A DNA stretch of 64,000 bases, from the NCBI RefSeq assembly GCF_015690355.1, contig NZ_JADPRT010000009.1, positions 297,890 to 361,889 on the forward strand, given 5' to 3'. The notes beneath the pieces were generated by a model. That model did not search any database, was not told the origin of the DNA, and saw only the letters and a list, made by a program, of their open reading frames with translations. The position numbers and the translations under genes were made by a program. Positions 23,782-32,268 of the stretch are shown here, one piece after another. Origin of the DNA: Streptacidiphilus fuscans. GTDB lineage: Bacteria > Actinomycetota > Actinomycetes > Streptomycetales > Streptomycetaceae. Position 1 is the stretch's first letter. Every line of letters begins with the position of its first letter.

Positions 23782-24567
23782 TCACATGTCCGGGAAGTCG
23801 ATCGTGTATCCCTGCTGCTGCAGCCACGGCACGATCTGGTTCAGCGCCGCCACGGTCTCGCTCCGGTCCCCGCCGCCGTCGTGCATCAGAATGATCGACC
23901 CCGGCCGGAGTTCCTTCTTCACGGTCGAGACGATGGTGGCGACACCCGGCCGCTGCCAGTCATTGGTGTCGACGCTCCACGCCAAGGGACGCAATCCGTT
24001 GTCCGCGGATATCTGCCGGATCTCCGGAGTGAAATCCCCACCGGGGGCCCGGAACCAGGAGACCTGGGTCCCCGGGCCGCCGGCCTGCTCGATCATGCGC
24101 TTGGCGTCGACTATTTCACTGGTCTCGTAGGCGGTGCCACGGCTGGACATGGCCTCGTTGTGGTGGACCGAGTGGTCGCAGAGCCGGTCGCCCGCAGCGA
24201 TGACCGCGCGCGTCGCCGAGGGATTGGCGGTGGCGTTCGGGCCTATTTCACAGAACGTCGCGTGGACCCCGTACTTCGCCAGAACCGCGAGGATCTTCGG
24301 CGTCCACACCCCGCTCGGCCCGTCGTCGAAGGTGAGCGCCACCGTCTTCTCCCCACCGGGGTGGGCGATGTAGTACTCAAGGGTCTTGTCGGCCGACTTC
24401 GTCCCGCCGTTCGGAATGGTGTCGCCCGAGGTGCTCTTCGGGTTGGGCGAAGCGGAAGAAGAGCCGCCGTTCGCGTTCTGGTTCGTGCCGCTGCTCCCGC
24501 CGCATCCGCTGAGTGCCAGCACCGCCGCCAGGACCGAACCCGCGACCGCCACCATGCTCTTCTTCAT
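23782..24567 (-). CDS. Polysaccharide deacetylase lipoprotein (CE4, NodB-like)
   Basis: A 261-residue exported lipoprotein starting at ATG 24567, with AAGGTGGGG upstream. Signal peptide and lipobox LALSGC give Cys22; a ~45-residue Ser/Asn/Gly linker follows. The NodB domain shows all five CE4 motifs: TFDDGPSG (catalytic Asp and metal Asp), HSVHHNE (zinc His pair), WFRAPGGDF, the PLAWSVDTNDW strand and SIILMHDGGG (catalytic His). It should remove acetyl groups from peptidoglycan N-acetyl sugars or chitin-like polymers at the cell surface. The gene is monocistronic, divergent from serS, and ends in a strong terminator. Confidence 0.93.
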   Translation of the reverse strand: MKKSMVAVAGSVLAAVLALSGCGGSSGTNQNANGGSSSASPNPKSTSGDTIPNGGTKSADKTLEYYIAHPGGEKTVALTFDDGPSGVWTPKILAVLAKYGVHATFCEIGPNATANPSATRAVIAAGDRLCDHSVHHNEAMSSRGTAYETSEIVDAKRMIEQAGGPGTQVSWFRAPGGDFTPEIRQISADNGLRPLAWSVDTNDWQRPGVATIVSTVKKELRPGSIILMHDGGGDRSETVAALNQIVPWLQQQGYTIDFPDM

Positions 24568-24770
24568 ACTGTCCCCACCTTCTGGTCCCTGCCTGCCCGT
24601 TCACTTTCGCAGCCCGTACAGCCGGTTCTTACGGATCTGACAGCCTTGGGAAATCCTCGGGACGAAGATGTGACACAAAATGCTCGGCAGTGGACGTTTT
24701 GCCGGTGGAGCCGAGGGCCGAACGAGGCGCGGAGGCCCCTTAATGCGCGGGGTCACGGCTCGCGGACCGG

Positions 24771-24783
24771 TACCCTCGTAGCG
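24771..24783 (+). promoter_or_regulatory. -10 element giving a probable leaderless serS mRNA
   Basis: TACCCT (24771-24776) ends exactly six bases before the serS GTG at 24783, and no Shine-Dalgarno is present. Transcription would start on the GTG itself. A clear -35 box is not seen. Confidence 0.55.
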
Positions 24784-26060
24784 TGATTGACCTTCGCCTG
24801 CTTCGCGTAGACCCGGACCGTGTGCGCGCCTCCCAGCGCGCCCGAGGAGAGGACGTCGAGCTCGTCGACGCCCTGCTCGCCGCCGACGAGCGGCAGCGAT
24901 CGTCCAGTTCCCGTTACGACGAGCTGCGCAACGAGCAGCGTCAGATGGGCAAGCAGGTCGCGCAGGCCAAGGGCGACGAGAAGGCCGCGCTGCTGGAGCG
25001 CACCAAGGAAATCGCCGCCGAGGTCAAGGCCGCCAACACGGCGCAGACCGAGGCCGAGGCCGAGGTGCAGCGGCTGCTGGGCGGGTTGGCCAACCTGCTC
25101 GACCCGGACGCGCCCATCGGCGGCGAGGAGGACTTCGTCACCCTCGAGGAGGTCGGCACTCCGCGCGACTTCGCCGCGGAGGGCTTCGAGCCGCGCGACC
25201 ACGTCGAGTTGGGCAAGATCCTCGGCGCGATCGACACCGAGCGGGCCGCCAAGGTCTCCGGCTCGCGCTTCTACTACCTGACCGGCGTCGGCGCGCTGCT
25301 GGAGCTCGCCCTGGTCAACATGGCGATCGCGCAGGCCACCGAGGCCGGGTTCATCCCGATGATCACGCCCGCGCTGGTCAAGCCGCGCGCGATGGAGGGC
25401 ACCGGCTTCCTCGGCCAGGCCGCGGAGAACGTGTTCCACCTGGAGAAGGACGACTTCTACCTGGTCGGCACCTCCGAGGTCCCGCTCGCCGGCTACCACA
25501 TGGACGAGATCCTCGACGCGGACCAGCTTCCGCTGCGCTACGCCGGGTTCTCGCCCTGCTTCCGCCGCGAGGCGGGCACCTACGGCAAGGACACCCGCGG
25601 CATCATCCGCGTCCACCAGTTCGACAAGGTGGAGATGTTCTCCTACGTCGCGCCGGAGGACGCGGAGGCGGAGCACAAGCGCCTGCTGCAGTGGGAGCGG
25701 GACTTCCTGGACAAGCTCGGCCTCGCCTACCGCGTCATCGACGTGGCCTCGGGCGACCTGGGCGCGTCGGCGATGCGCAAGTACGACATCGAGGCGTGGA
25801 TCCCCACCCAGGGCAAGTACCGCGAGCTGACCTCGACCTCCAACTGCGGTGAGTTCCAGGCCCGTCGCCTCGGCATCCGGATGCGCGGCGAGGAGGGCAA
25901 CCGCCCGCTGGCCACGCTGAACGGCACGCTGTGCGCGGTGCCGCGCACCATCGTGGCGCTCCTGGAGACGCACCAGCTGGCCGACGGCTCCGTCGTCGTG
26001 CCGGAGGCGCTCCGCCCGTACCTGGGCGGACGCGAGGTGCTGGAGCCGGTCGGCAAGTAG
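24783..26060 (+). CDS. serS: Seryl-tRNA synthetase
   Basis: A 425-residue class II aminoacyl-tRNA synthetase that charges tRNA-Ser. It begins at GTG 24783 (MIDLRLLRVDPDRVRASQRA), the standard serS start. The N-terminal ~100 residues form the antiparallel coiled-coil arm that contacts the long variable arm of tRNA-Ser. The catalytic core shows motif 1 around MITPALVKPRAM, motif 2 FRREAGTYGKDTRGIIRVHQF and motif 3 NGTLCAVPRTIVALLE. It is followed after 43 bp by a HAD phosphatase gene. The translation start has no SD and may be leaderless. Confidence 0.97.
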   Translation: MIDLRLLRVDPDRVRASQRARGEDVELVDALLAADERQRSSSSRYDELRNEQRQMGKQVAQAKGDEKAALLERTKEIAAEVKAANTAQTEAEAEVQRLLGGLANLLDPDAPIGGEEDFVTLEEVGTPRDFAAEGFEPRDHVELGKILGAIDTERAAKVSGSRFYYLTGVGALLELALVNMAIAQATEAGFIPMITPALVKPRAMEGTGFLGQAAENVFHLEKDDFYLVGTSEVPLAGYHMDEILDADQLPLRYAGFSPCFRREAGTYGKDTRGIIRVHQFDKVEMFSYVAPEDAEAEHKRLLQWERDFLDKLGLAYRVIDVASGDLGASAMRKYDIEAWIPTQGKYRELTSTSNCGEFQARRLGIRMRGEEGNRPLATLNGTLCAVPRTIVALLETHQLADGSVVVPEALRPYLGGREVLEPVGK

Positions 26061-26103
26061 TCCGGTCCGCCCGCCCGCACCACCTGAGAGAAAGTCAGAC
26101 CAC

Positions 26104-26922
26104 GTGAGCTCCGCCCCACGGCCGTTCGACCTGATCGCGACCGACCTGGACGGGACGCTGCTGCGCGACGACCACACCGTCTCGCCGCGCACGCAGCGCA
26201 CCTTGGAGGCCGCGAAGGCCACCGGGGCGCAGCACATCGTGGTCACCGGCCGCTCGGCGATGTGGACCAAGCCGACGCTGGACGCCATCGGCTACACCGG
26301 GCTGGCCGTCTGCAGTCAGGGCGGCCAGCTCTACGACGCGGGCGAGCACCGGCTGGTGACGTCCGTGACCCTGGACCGGCAGGTGGCCGCCCTCGCCCTC
26401 GCCAAGGCGGAGGCGGAGGTCGGCCCGCTCGCCGTGGCCGTCGTCCAGGACGGCCTCGACGGCGAGGTGCTCTTCTCCCGCGACTACGACATGCCCTCGT
26501 CCGGGACGGAGCTGTCCGACCCGGTCGACGACCCCGCCGCGCTGTGGGCCAAGCCGCTGAGCCGGGTGCTGATACAGCACCCGGCGCTCGGTGACGACGA
26601 GTTGGCGGCGGCGACCCAGGAGGTCGCGGGTGCGCTGGTCACCGTCGTGGTGTCCGGACGGGGCTTTGTCGAGCTGCTGCCGCTCGGCCTCTCCAAGGCG
26701 ACCGGGCTGGCGCTCGCCTCCGCGCGCCTGGGGACGAAGAAGGACCGGACGGTGGCGTTCGGCGACATGCCCAACGACATCCCGATGTTCCGCTGGGTCG
26801 GGCATGCGGTGGCGATGGCCAACGCGCACGCCGACCTGAAGGCCGTCGCGGACGAGACCACCCTCAGCAACGAGGAGGACGGCGTCGCCGTCGCCATCGA
26901 GGGCATGTTCGAGCTCGATTAG
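26104..26922 (+). CDS. HAD-superfamily Cof-type phosphatase
   Basis: A 272-residue cytoplasmic phosphatase of the Cof/YidA (HAD IIB) class. Motif I is LIATDLDGTLL with nucleophile Asp (~14) and acid/base Asp (~16); motif II is IVVTGRS; motif III Lys is in GLSKATGL; motif IV is AFGDMPNDIPMF. A large cap domain lies between motifs II and III. Such enzymes dephosphorylate sugar phosphates, FMN or pyridoxal phosphate; the substrate cannot be read from sequence. It lies directly after serS, probably co-transcribed. A second, more distant copy of the family is at 44267-45079. Confidence 0.92.
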   Translation: MSSAPRPFDLIATDLDGTLLRDDHTVSPRTQRTLEAAKATGAQHIVVTGRSAMWTKPTLDAIGYTGLAVCSQGGQLYDAGEHRLVTSVTLDRQVAALALAKAEAEVGPLAVAVVQDGLDGEVLFSRDYDMPSSGTELSDPVDDPAALWAKPLSRVLIQHPALGDDELAAATQEVAGALVTVVVSGRGFVELLPLGLSKATGLALASARLGTKKDRTVAFGDMPNDIPMFRWVGHAVAMANAHADLKAVADETTLSNEEDGVAVAIEGMFELD

Positions 26923-26963
26923 TTGTTACCATAGACGCCGGTTAGGTCCGATTTAAGCCGGAC

Positions 26964-27074
26964 ATGTCTGAGCGAAAGGGCAAGCGGACGATGCGCGGAG
27001 TGGAGCTGCACGCAGCCTGCCGCGGTCTGCTGGCCGAGCTCATCGACGCGAACATCAAGCGACCGGAGAGCTGA
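26964..27074 (+). CDS. Small hypothetical ORF (36 aa)
   Basis: ATG 26964 opens MSERKGKRTMRGVELHAACR and ends ELIDANIKRPES. Third positions are GC-rich (29 of 35 sense codons by eye), as in real genes here, although most random frames share this bias. A shorter version from ATG 26991 is possible, with AAGGGCAAG upstream. There is no signal peptide. It lies 41 bp after the HAD gene and 73 bp before an MFS transporter, so it could be a small protein or a leader peptide for that transporter. Confidence 0.35.
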   Translation: MSERKGKRTMRGVELHAACRGLLAELIDANIKRPES

Positions 27075-27147
27075 CGTCGCGCGCTTCCGAGCGCCGTTCG
27101 ACTCCTTTCTCCCGCCCACACTTTCTTTCTTCGCTTGAGAGTGACGC

Positions 27148-28401
27148 ATGTCCCGCTCCGTCCTTGAGACGCCCGTTTCGTATGCCCCTGCCCCTTCTGC
27201 CTCGCGGCTGACGCGCGTCCTCGCGCACCCCGCGACCGCGCTCGCCGGCATCCTGCTGGTCTCCCTCAACATGCGCGCCGCCGTCTCGGCGGTCTCGCCG
27301 CTGCTCGGTGACATCAGCAGCAGCTACCACCTGTCCTCGACGGCGGGCGGGCTGCTGACCACCATCCCGGTGCTGATGATGGGCGCGATCGCGCCCGTCG
27401 CCGCCCGCCTGGTCCGCCGCTTCGGCGCGGAGCGGGTGGTCGGCCTGGCACTGGTGGTGCTCGTCGCCGGCGTGCTGCTGCGGATCGCGCCGGGCGCCTG
27501 GGCGCTCTTCGCGGGCAGCATGGTGCTGGGCGCGGCGATCGCCCTGCTCAACGTCACCATGCCGGGCCTCGTCAAGCGCGACTTTCCGGACCGCGCGGCG
27601 GCGATGACCGGCGTCTACACCACGTCGATGATCTTCGGCGCGACGCTGGCCGCGGCGCTGAGCGTCCCCTTCGAGCACGCCTTCGGCGGCTGGCAGGGCT
27701 CGATGGCGTCCTGGTCCGTCCTCGCGGTCATCGCCTTCGCGGCGTGGCTCCCGCAGCTGTCCGCGTCGAAGACGCGGGGGGTGGGGGCGGGCGCGGCTGC
27801 GTCCGCGCCGTCCGCGGGGAAGGTCCCCGGGTTGTGGAAGCACCCGTTGGCCTGGCAGTTGGCCGTCTTCATGGGCATCCAGTCGCTGCTCTCCTACACC
27901 CTGATCGCCTGGCTCCCAACGGTCCTGACCACGCAGGGCATGGACCGCGGCACGGCCGGGATCGTCTTCGCGGTCAGCTCGCTGGTGCAGATCCCCGCCG
28001 CGTTCCTGATCCCGCTGGCGGCCGGACGCACCAACAACCAGCGGATGCTGGTGGTCCTGATGGTCGGCTCGATGGCGACCGGCGTGGCGGGCCTCCTGGT
28101 CGCCCCGACGGCGGGCGCGTGGGTCTGGGCGACGCTGATCGGCGTCGCCCAGGGCGGCGGCTTCGGGCTCGCCATGGCGATGATCGTGCTGCGCAGCGGG
28201 AGCGCGCAGGTTGCCGCGCAGCTGTCCGGGATGTCGCAGCTGGTGGGCTACTTCATCGCCGCGAGCGGCCCGGTGGGCTTCGGTGCGCTCCACCAGGCCA
28301 CCGGCGGGTGGACACTGCCCCTCGCGGTCCTGCTGGCCGCGTGCGCGGTGGGCGTCACTGCGGGACTCGGCGCGGGACGCAAGCTCGTTCTCTCTGCGTA
28401 A
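27148..28401 (+). CDS. MFS transporter, CynX/NimT-like
   Basis: A 417-residue membrane protein with about 12 predicted helices. The first helix (LAGILLVSLNMRAAVSAVSPLL) with the N-M-R-x-x-x-x-x-x-x-P-L pattern is typical of the CynX/NimT (cyanate/nitroimidazole transporter) group. Motif A-like loop ARLVRRFGAERVVG lies after helix 2, and a central hydrophilic loop (about 205-225) divides the two halves. The ATG at 27148 is preceded by GAGAG. Substrates of this family include cyanate, nitroimidazoles and drugs; none can be assigned. It ends just before a palindromic repeat and is convergent with the ABC operon. Confidence 0.9.
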   Translation: MSRSVLETPVSYAPAPSASRLTRVLAHPATALAGILLVSLNMRAAVSAVSPLLGDISSSYHLSSTAGGLLTTIPVLMMGAIAPVAARLVRRFGAERVVGLALVVLVAGVLLRIAPGAWALFAGSMVLGAAIALLNVTMPGLVKRDFPDRAAAMTGVYTTSMIFGATLAAALSVPFEHAFGGWQGSMASWSVLAVIAFAAWLPQLSASKTRGVGAGAAASAPSAGKVPGLWKHPLAWQLAVFMGIQSLLSYTLIAWLPTVLTTQGMDRGTAGIVFAVSSLVQIPAAFLIPLAAGRTNNQRMLVVLMVGSMATGVAGLLVAPTAGAWVWATLIGVAQGGGFGLAMAMIVLRSGSAQVAAQLSGMSQLVGYFIAASGPVGFGALHQATGGWTLPLAVLLAACAVGVTAGLGAGRKLVLSA

Positions 28402-28419
28402 CTCTTTGCAGAGAGGGAA

Positions 28420-28574
28420 GTTGCAGCACGTCAGGGGCGCGGGGAACTGCGCGAGCAACCACCCTGTGCGGATGGCCCTGCTCGTTCGGCGACTCACCAC
28501 ATTGGGTGGCTTGTCGCGCCCACGCGGCGGAGCCGCATATCAGCAGAGCCCCGCGCCCCTCAGGAAGTTGCAAC
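28420..28574. repeat. Palindromic intergenic repeat, copy 3
   Basis: About 155 bp between convergent genes. It starts GTTGCAGCACGTCAGGGGCG and ends GCCCCTCAGGAAGTTGCAAC, with the GGGGCGCGGGGAACTGCGCGA core. Its centre matches that of copy 1 in inverted orientation (GTGCGGATGGCCCTGCTCG) and carries an extra ~30-bp insertion containing a small CGCGGCGG/CCGC dyad. Confidence 0.8.
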
Positions 28575-28595
28575 TCCCCCTCGCGAGAAAAGGTT

Positions 28596-29312
28596 CTACT
28601 CCTCGCCCGCCAGCGTCAGCCGACTGAGCCGCGCCGCGGCGAACGCCGCGCCGCCCAGCGTTGCGACAAGCAGCAGCGGGACCGCTGTCGAGAGCTGGAC
28701 CGAGGACGTGATGACGCCCGGGTCCGCGATCTTCTCCGCGATGCTCAGCGCCCACTGGTGCACGCTCAGCGTCCGCGCGCCCGGGACGTACTGGCCGACG
28801 ATCGTCTCCCACAGCAGCGCGTACATCAGGCCCCAGACCACGGCGTGGCGGGAGACCACGCCGAGGAGCAGGAAGATCGCGCTGTAGGCGATGCCCGCGA
28901 TCAGCGCCGCGATCGTGAAGCCCAGCGTCAGGCTCTGGTACGTGCCGAAGAGGATCAGCCCCGCGATGTACGTGGGCAGCGCCGCGAACACCACCGAGCA
29001 GCCGATGGCGACGACCAACTTGGAGATGATGATCTTCCACCGCGGCTGCGGCTTCGCCAACAGGTAGATGATCGAGCCGTCGTCGATCTCCGGGCCGATG
29101 GCGCCGGTTCCGGCGACCAGGCCGACAAGCGGGACCATCGTGCCGAGGGCGAGCGTGCCCAGGATGTTGGACGCGGTGCTCTCGTCCTGGCCTGCGACCG
29201 CGCGGATGACGACCGAGAGGACGATCAGCAGCAGGGGCAGACCCAACAGCAGCAGGCCCCGGCGGCGGCCGAGCAGGCCGCGGACGGTCAGCCGGGCGAC
29301 TGTGACGTTCAT
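28596..29312 (-). CDS. ABC transporter permease (ABC-2 type), last gene of operon
   Basis: A 238-residue membrane protein with about six helices: first segment GLLLLGLPLLLIVLSVVI, last VPLLLVATLGGAAFAAARL. Between helices 2 and 3 lies ALGTMVPLVGLVAGTGAIGPE followed by DDGSIIYLLAKPQPRW, typical of ABC-2 permeases of the YhgE/NosY-like kind. It follows the second ATPase gene by 20 bp and most likely forms the exporter with it. Substrate is unknown. The gene ends next to the palindromic repeat, which may serve as terminator. Confidence 0.88.
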   Translation of the reverse strand: MNVTVARLTVRGLLGRRRGLLLLGLPLLLIVLSVVIRAVAGQDESTASNILGTLALGTMVPLVGLVAGTGAIGPEIDDGSIIYLLAKPQPRWKIIISKLVVAIGCSVVFAALPTYIAGLILFGTYQSLTLGFTIAALIAGIAYSAIFLLLGVVSRHAVVWGLMYALLWETIVGQYVPGARTLSVHQWALSIAEKIADPGVITSSVQLSTAVPLLLVATLGGAAFAAARLSRLTLAGEE

Positions 29313-29332
29313 GATGAGGTCTCGGCCTTCCG

Positions 29333-30253
29333 TTACTTGGCGGCGACGAGGTAGGAGAAGACGCTCTCCAACGACTCGTCGGCCGGGGAGACGGTCAGCA
29401 GGCGGATGCCTGCCTCCTTGGCGACGCGCGGGACCAGCTCGGTGAACCGGTAGAAGTCGATCGCCTGGATCTGCAGCGCCCGCTCCTTCCAGTCCAGTTC
29501 GATGCCGGCCGTCGAGCCGTCCGCGATCAGCGCCGCCGCGAGGGCGCGGTCGTCGCTGGAGCGGACGGTGTAGCGGTGCGGACGGTCCGTCATCAGGCGG
29601 CGGATCTTGCGGAAGTCACCCGAGGCGGCGTGGCGACCGGCCACGACGACCTCGATGTGGCGGGCCAACTGCTCGACCTCCTCCAGGATGTGGGAGGAGA
29701 AGAGGACCGTGCGGCCCTCGCTGCCGAAGCGGCGCAGCAGTTCCATCAGGTGCATCCGCTGGCGCGGGTCCATGCCGTTGAAGGGCTCGTCGAGGAGCAG
29801 CACGGCCGGGTCGTGGACCAGGGCCGAGGCCATCTTGACGCGCTGCTTCATGCCCTTGCTGTACGTGGAGACCTGGCGGTCCTGCGCGTACTCCATCTCG
29901 ACGGTGGCCAGCGCGCGCTTGGCCGCCTCGCCCGGAGAGGGCAGGCCGTGGAGCTCGGCGTTGGCCAGCACGAACTCCCAGCCGGTGAGGAAGTCGTACA
30001 TGGCCTCGCGCTCGGGCACCAGGCCGATCTGCCGGTAGGCCTCCTGGTTCTTCCAGATCGGCTTGCCGTCGAGGACGACGCTGCCCGAGGACGGCGGCAG
30101 GAAGCCGCTCATCATGTGGATCAGCGTGGACTTGCCCGCGCCGTTCGGCCCGAGCAGGCCGGTGACGCCCGGCTCGATCGTCATGGTGACGTCGTTGACC
30201 GCGACGACGTTGCCGAACCAGCGGGACGCCCGGTCGATGCTGATGGTGGTCAT
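29333..30253 (-). CDS. ABC transporter ATP-binding protein (second pair)
   Basis: A 306-residue ATPase starting at ATG 30253. Walker A GPNGAGKST (about 35-43), Q-loop in YRQIGLVPE, signature STYSKGMKQR (variant of LSGGQ), Walker B VLLLDEPFNGMDP, and the switch His in VLFSSHILEE. A ~90-residue C-terminal extension, absent in minimal ATPases, is shared with drug-export and NatA-like subunits. The YSxGMKQR signature links it to the exporters of the CcmA/NatA group. It follows the first permease by 12 bp and precedes the second permease, with which it probably pairs. Confidence 0.94.
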   Translation of the reverse strand: MTTISIDRASRWFGNVVAVNDVTMTIEPGVTGLLGPNGAGKSTLIHMMSGFLPPSSGSVVLDGKPIWKNQEAYRQIGLVPEREAMYDFLTGWEFVLANAELHGLPSPGEAAKRALATVEMEYAQDRQVSTYSKGMKQRVKMASALVHDPAVLLLDEPFNGMDPRQRMHLMELLRRFGSEGRTVLFSSHILEEVEQLARHIEVVVAGRHAASGDFRKIRRLMTDRPHRYTVRSSDDRALAAALIADGSTAGIELDWKERALQIQAIDFYRFTELVPRVAKEAGIRLLTVSPADESLESVFSYLVAAK

Positions 30254-30265
30254 GGTTCTGCCTCC

Positions 30266-31180
30266 TCAGATCTTCCGGTAGCGACGGACCAGCAGGGCGA
30301 AGGTGCCGACGACGAGGACGCCGATCCACACCAGGAAGACCACGCCGCCCAGCGTGCTCGGCACGCCGATGTTCGGGCGGTCGTTGGGCACGTTGAAGAT
30401 CCACTGGACCGTGGAGTCGATCAGCATGCCCGGGTTGAGCATCGCCACCCAGTGGCCGGACGTCACATGGCCCTTGAAGCGCATCACGCCGAAGATCGCC
30501 TGGGCCAGGCCCTGGGAGACCATGAAGGTGGCGATGATCGCCGCGACGCCGAAGCCGCGACGCGGTGTCAGCGAGGCGAGCAGCGAGCCGATGCCGGCGT
30601 AGACCAGGGCGTAGAACGCGGCGGCCAGCACGCCGTAGCTGAAGTGCTCCAGGTTGTAGGTGAACGCCATCGAGCCCAGCAGCGAGCCGATCCACATGAT
30701 CAGCATCGGCAGCATGGTCAGGATGAAGACCGCCGAGGCCATCGCCGCGAACTTGGCCCGCACGTAGTCGGAGGAGCGCAGCGGGCGGGAGAAGTAGAGC
30801 GGCACCGTCATGAAGCGCAGGTCTCTGGAGAAGAGGACCGGCGCCTGTGCGGCGGTGAAGACGGCGATCACGAACTGCATGATCGTGAGGTAGTAGGTGT
30901 ACTCGATCGGCAGCTTGCCGGACTTGAGGTAGACCGAGACCGCGACCATGATCACCGCGGGCAGCGCCATGATCACGCACATGGCCATCGGCAGGATCTT
31001 CGACTTGCCGGACCGCCCCAGGCCGAACGCGCCGCGCAGGCTGGAGGTGTAGAGCGAGCGGGTGGCGTAGCCGGGGCCGAGGCGCGGGCCCTCGTAGTGG
31101 CGGTAGCCGATGTCGTGGATGACGTCGGCGCGCGCGCCCTCGGGGGCGCCGTTCGGGGCGTGGTTGAGGGTGTCAGACAT
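30266..31180 (-). CDS. ABC transporter permease (ABC-2 type), first pair
   Basis: A 304-residue membrane protein. Its start overlaps the end of the upstream ATPase gene by 8 bp, so the two are translationally coupled. A ~60-residue cytoplasmic N-terminus carries DIGYRHYEGPRLG, a motif seen in actinobacterial ABC-2 permeases. About six helices follow, from ILPMAMCVIMALPAVIMVAVSVYL to FLVWIGVLVVGTFALLV. A periplasmic loop after helix 2 holds FSRDLRFMTVPLYFSRPL. With its ATPase it should form an exporter for an unknown substrate. Confidence 0.9.
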   Translation of the reverse strand: MSDTLNHAPNGAPEGARADVIHDIGYRHYEGPRLGPGYATRSLYTSSLRGAFGLGRSGKSKILPMAMCVIMALPAVIMVAVSVYLKSGKLPIEYTYYLTIMQFVIAVFTAAQAPVLFSRDLRFMTVPLYFSRPLRSSDYVRAKFAAMASAVFILTMLPMLIMWIGSLLGSMAFTYNLEHFSYGVLAAAFYALVYAGIGSLLASLTPRRGFGVAAIIATFMVSQGLAQAIFGVMRFKGHVTSGHWVAMLNPGMLIDSTVQWIFNVPNDRPNIGVPSTLGGVVFLVWIGVLVVGTFALLVRRYRKI

Positions 31181-32126
31181 GGGCCACCTCCTCCTCGACG
31201 GCGGGGTTCACGGCGAAGACCTCGGAGATGTGGTGGCGGCGCTGCTCCAGCCGGACCAGGCCGACGCCCAGGTCCGCGACGGCATCGCGGATCACGTCGT
31301 AGACCTCGTCGCCGGTCAGCTCGACCAGCACGACGTGGCCGCCGTCGACCGTGGCGGTCAGGCCCGCCTCGGCGAGCCGCGCCAGCAGCGCGGCGTCCGC
31401 GTCGAACTCCGGCTCGCCCTGACGCTCCGTCACCTCGACGGCGAGCATGGCCGTGTAGGCCGTCATGTCGGCGGTCGAGGAGCTGCGCAGCAGCTTGCCG
31501 CCGTCGATGACGACGACGTGGTCGCAGGTGCGCTCCAGCTCGCCGAGCAGGTGCGAGGTGACCAGCACCGAGATGCCGAACTCGCTGTGCACGCGGCGGA
31601 TCAGCCCGAGCATGTCGTCGCGGCCGACCGGGTCGAGGCCGTTGGTCGGCTCGTCGAGCAGCACCAACTGCGGGTCGTGGACCAGCGCCTGGGCCAGCTT
31701 GACGCGCTGCTTCATGCCCGTCGAGTAGGTGCCGATCGGGCGGTAGCGCTCCTCGTACAGCCCGACGTGGCGCAGGATGTCGGCGGTGCGCTCACGCGCC
31801 GCCGTGGCCGGTAGGCCGGACATCCGGGCCATGTGGACGACGAACTCGGTCGCGGTGACGTCAGGGGGGAGGCAGTCGTGCTCCGGCATGTAGCCGACGC
31901 GCTCGCGGATGGCGCCGCCCTCCGTGGCGACGTCCAGCCCGAGCACGCGCGCGGTGCCCTCGGTGGCCGGGGAGAGGCCCAGCAGGATCTTGATGAGTGT
32001 GGACTTACCCGCGCCGTTCGCTCCGACCAGCCCGACCACTCCGGACTGCACCTCGACGGTGAGGTGGTCCAGAGCAGTGACCCGGGGGAACCTCTTGGTG
32101 AGGTTGTCCGTAGTGATGACAGACAC
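31173..32126 (-). CDS. ABC transporter ATP-binding protein (first gene of operon)
   Basis: A 317-residue ATPase beginning at GTG 32126. Walker A is GANGAGKST, the signature TYSTGMKQR, Walker B LVLLDEPTNGLDP, and the switch His is in LVTSHLLGEL. A ~100-residue C-terminal domain follows. It opens a four-gene ATPase-permease-ATPase-permease operon that ends at 28596; the two ATPases are clearly paralogous. The genes may form two exporters or one heteromeric complex. The promoter immediately upstream suggests a leaderless mRNA. Confidence 0.94.
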   Translation of the reverse strand: MSVITTDNLTKRFPRVTALDHLTVEVQSGVVGLVGANGAGKSTLIKILLGLSPATEGTARVLGLDVATEGGAIRERVGYMPEHDCLPPDVTATEFVVHMARMSGLPATAARERTADILRHVGLYEERYRPIGTYSTGMKQRVKLAQALVHDPQLVLLDEPTNGLDPVGRDDMLGLIRRVHSEFGISVLVTSHLLGELERTCDHVVVIDGGKLLRSSSTADMTAYTAMLAVEVTERQGEPEFDADAALLARLAEAGLTATVDGGHVVLVELTGDEVYDVIRDAVADLGVGLVRLEQRRHHISEVFAVNPAVEEEVAHV

Positions 32127-32132
32127 AGGATG

Positions 32133-32161
32133 AGGCTAGTCAGAATGTCGGCCCCGTCACA
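32133..32161 (-). promoter_or_regulatory. Promoter of the ABC operon, leaderless
   Basis: On the minus strand TGTGAC (32161-32156), a 17-bp spacer and TAGCCT (32138-32133) form a good housekeeping promoter. The -10 box ends six bases before the GTG at 32126, and there is no SD. Confidence 0.68.
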
Positions 32162-32219
32162 TCAGGTCGACGGCTGACTTTTCCCTGGTCCTGCCCTTAG
32201 CCCTGGGATGTACGCGGCG

Positions 32220-32245
32220 GGGGTCGTCCCCTAGGGGACGACCCC
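32220..32245 (-). terminator. Perfect palindromic terminator
   Basis: GGGGTCGTCCCC (32220-32231) and GGGGACGACCCC (32234-32245) form a 12-bp stem around TA. It lies about 25 bp past the stop of the minus-strand gene at 32269 and marks the end of the four-paralogue operon. Confidence 0.8.
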
Positions 32246-32268
32246 GTTCCGTGGCACCGCGGGACCGC

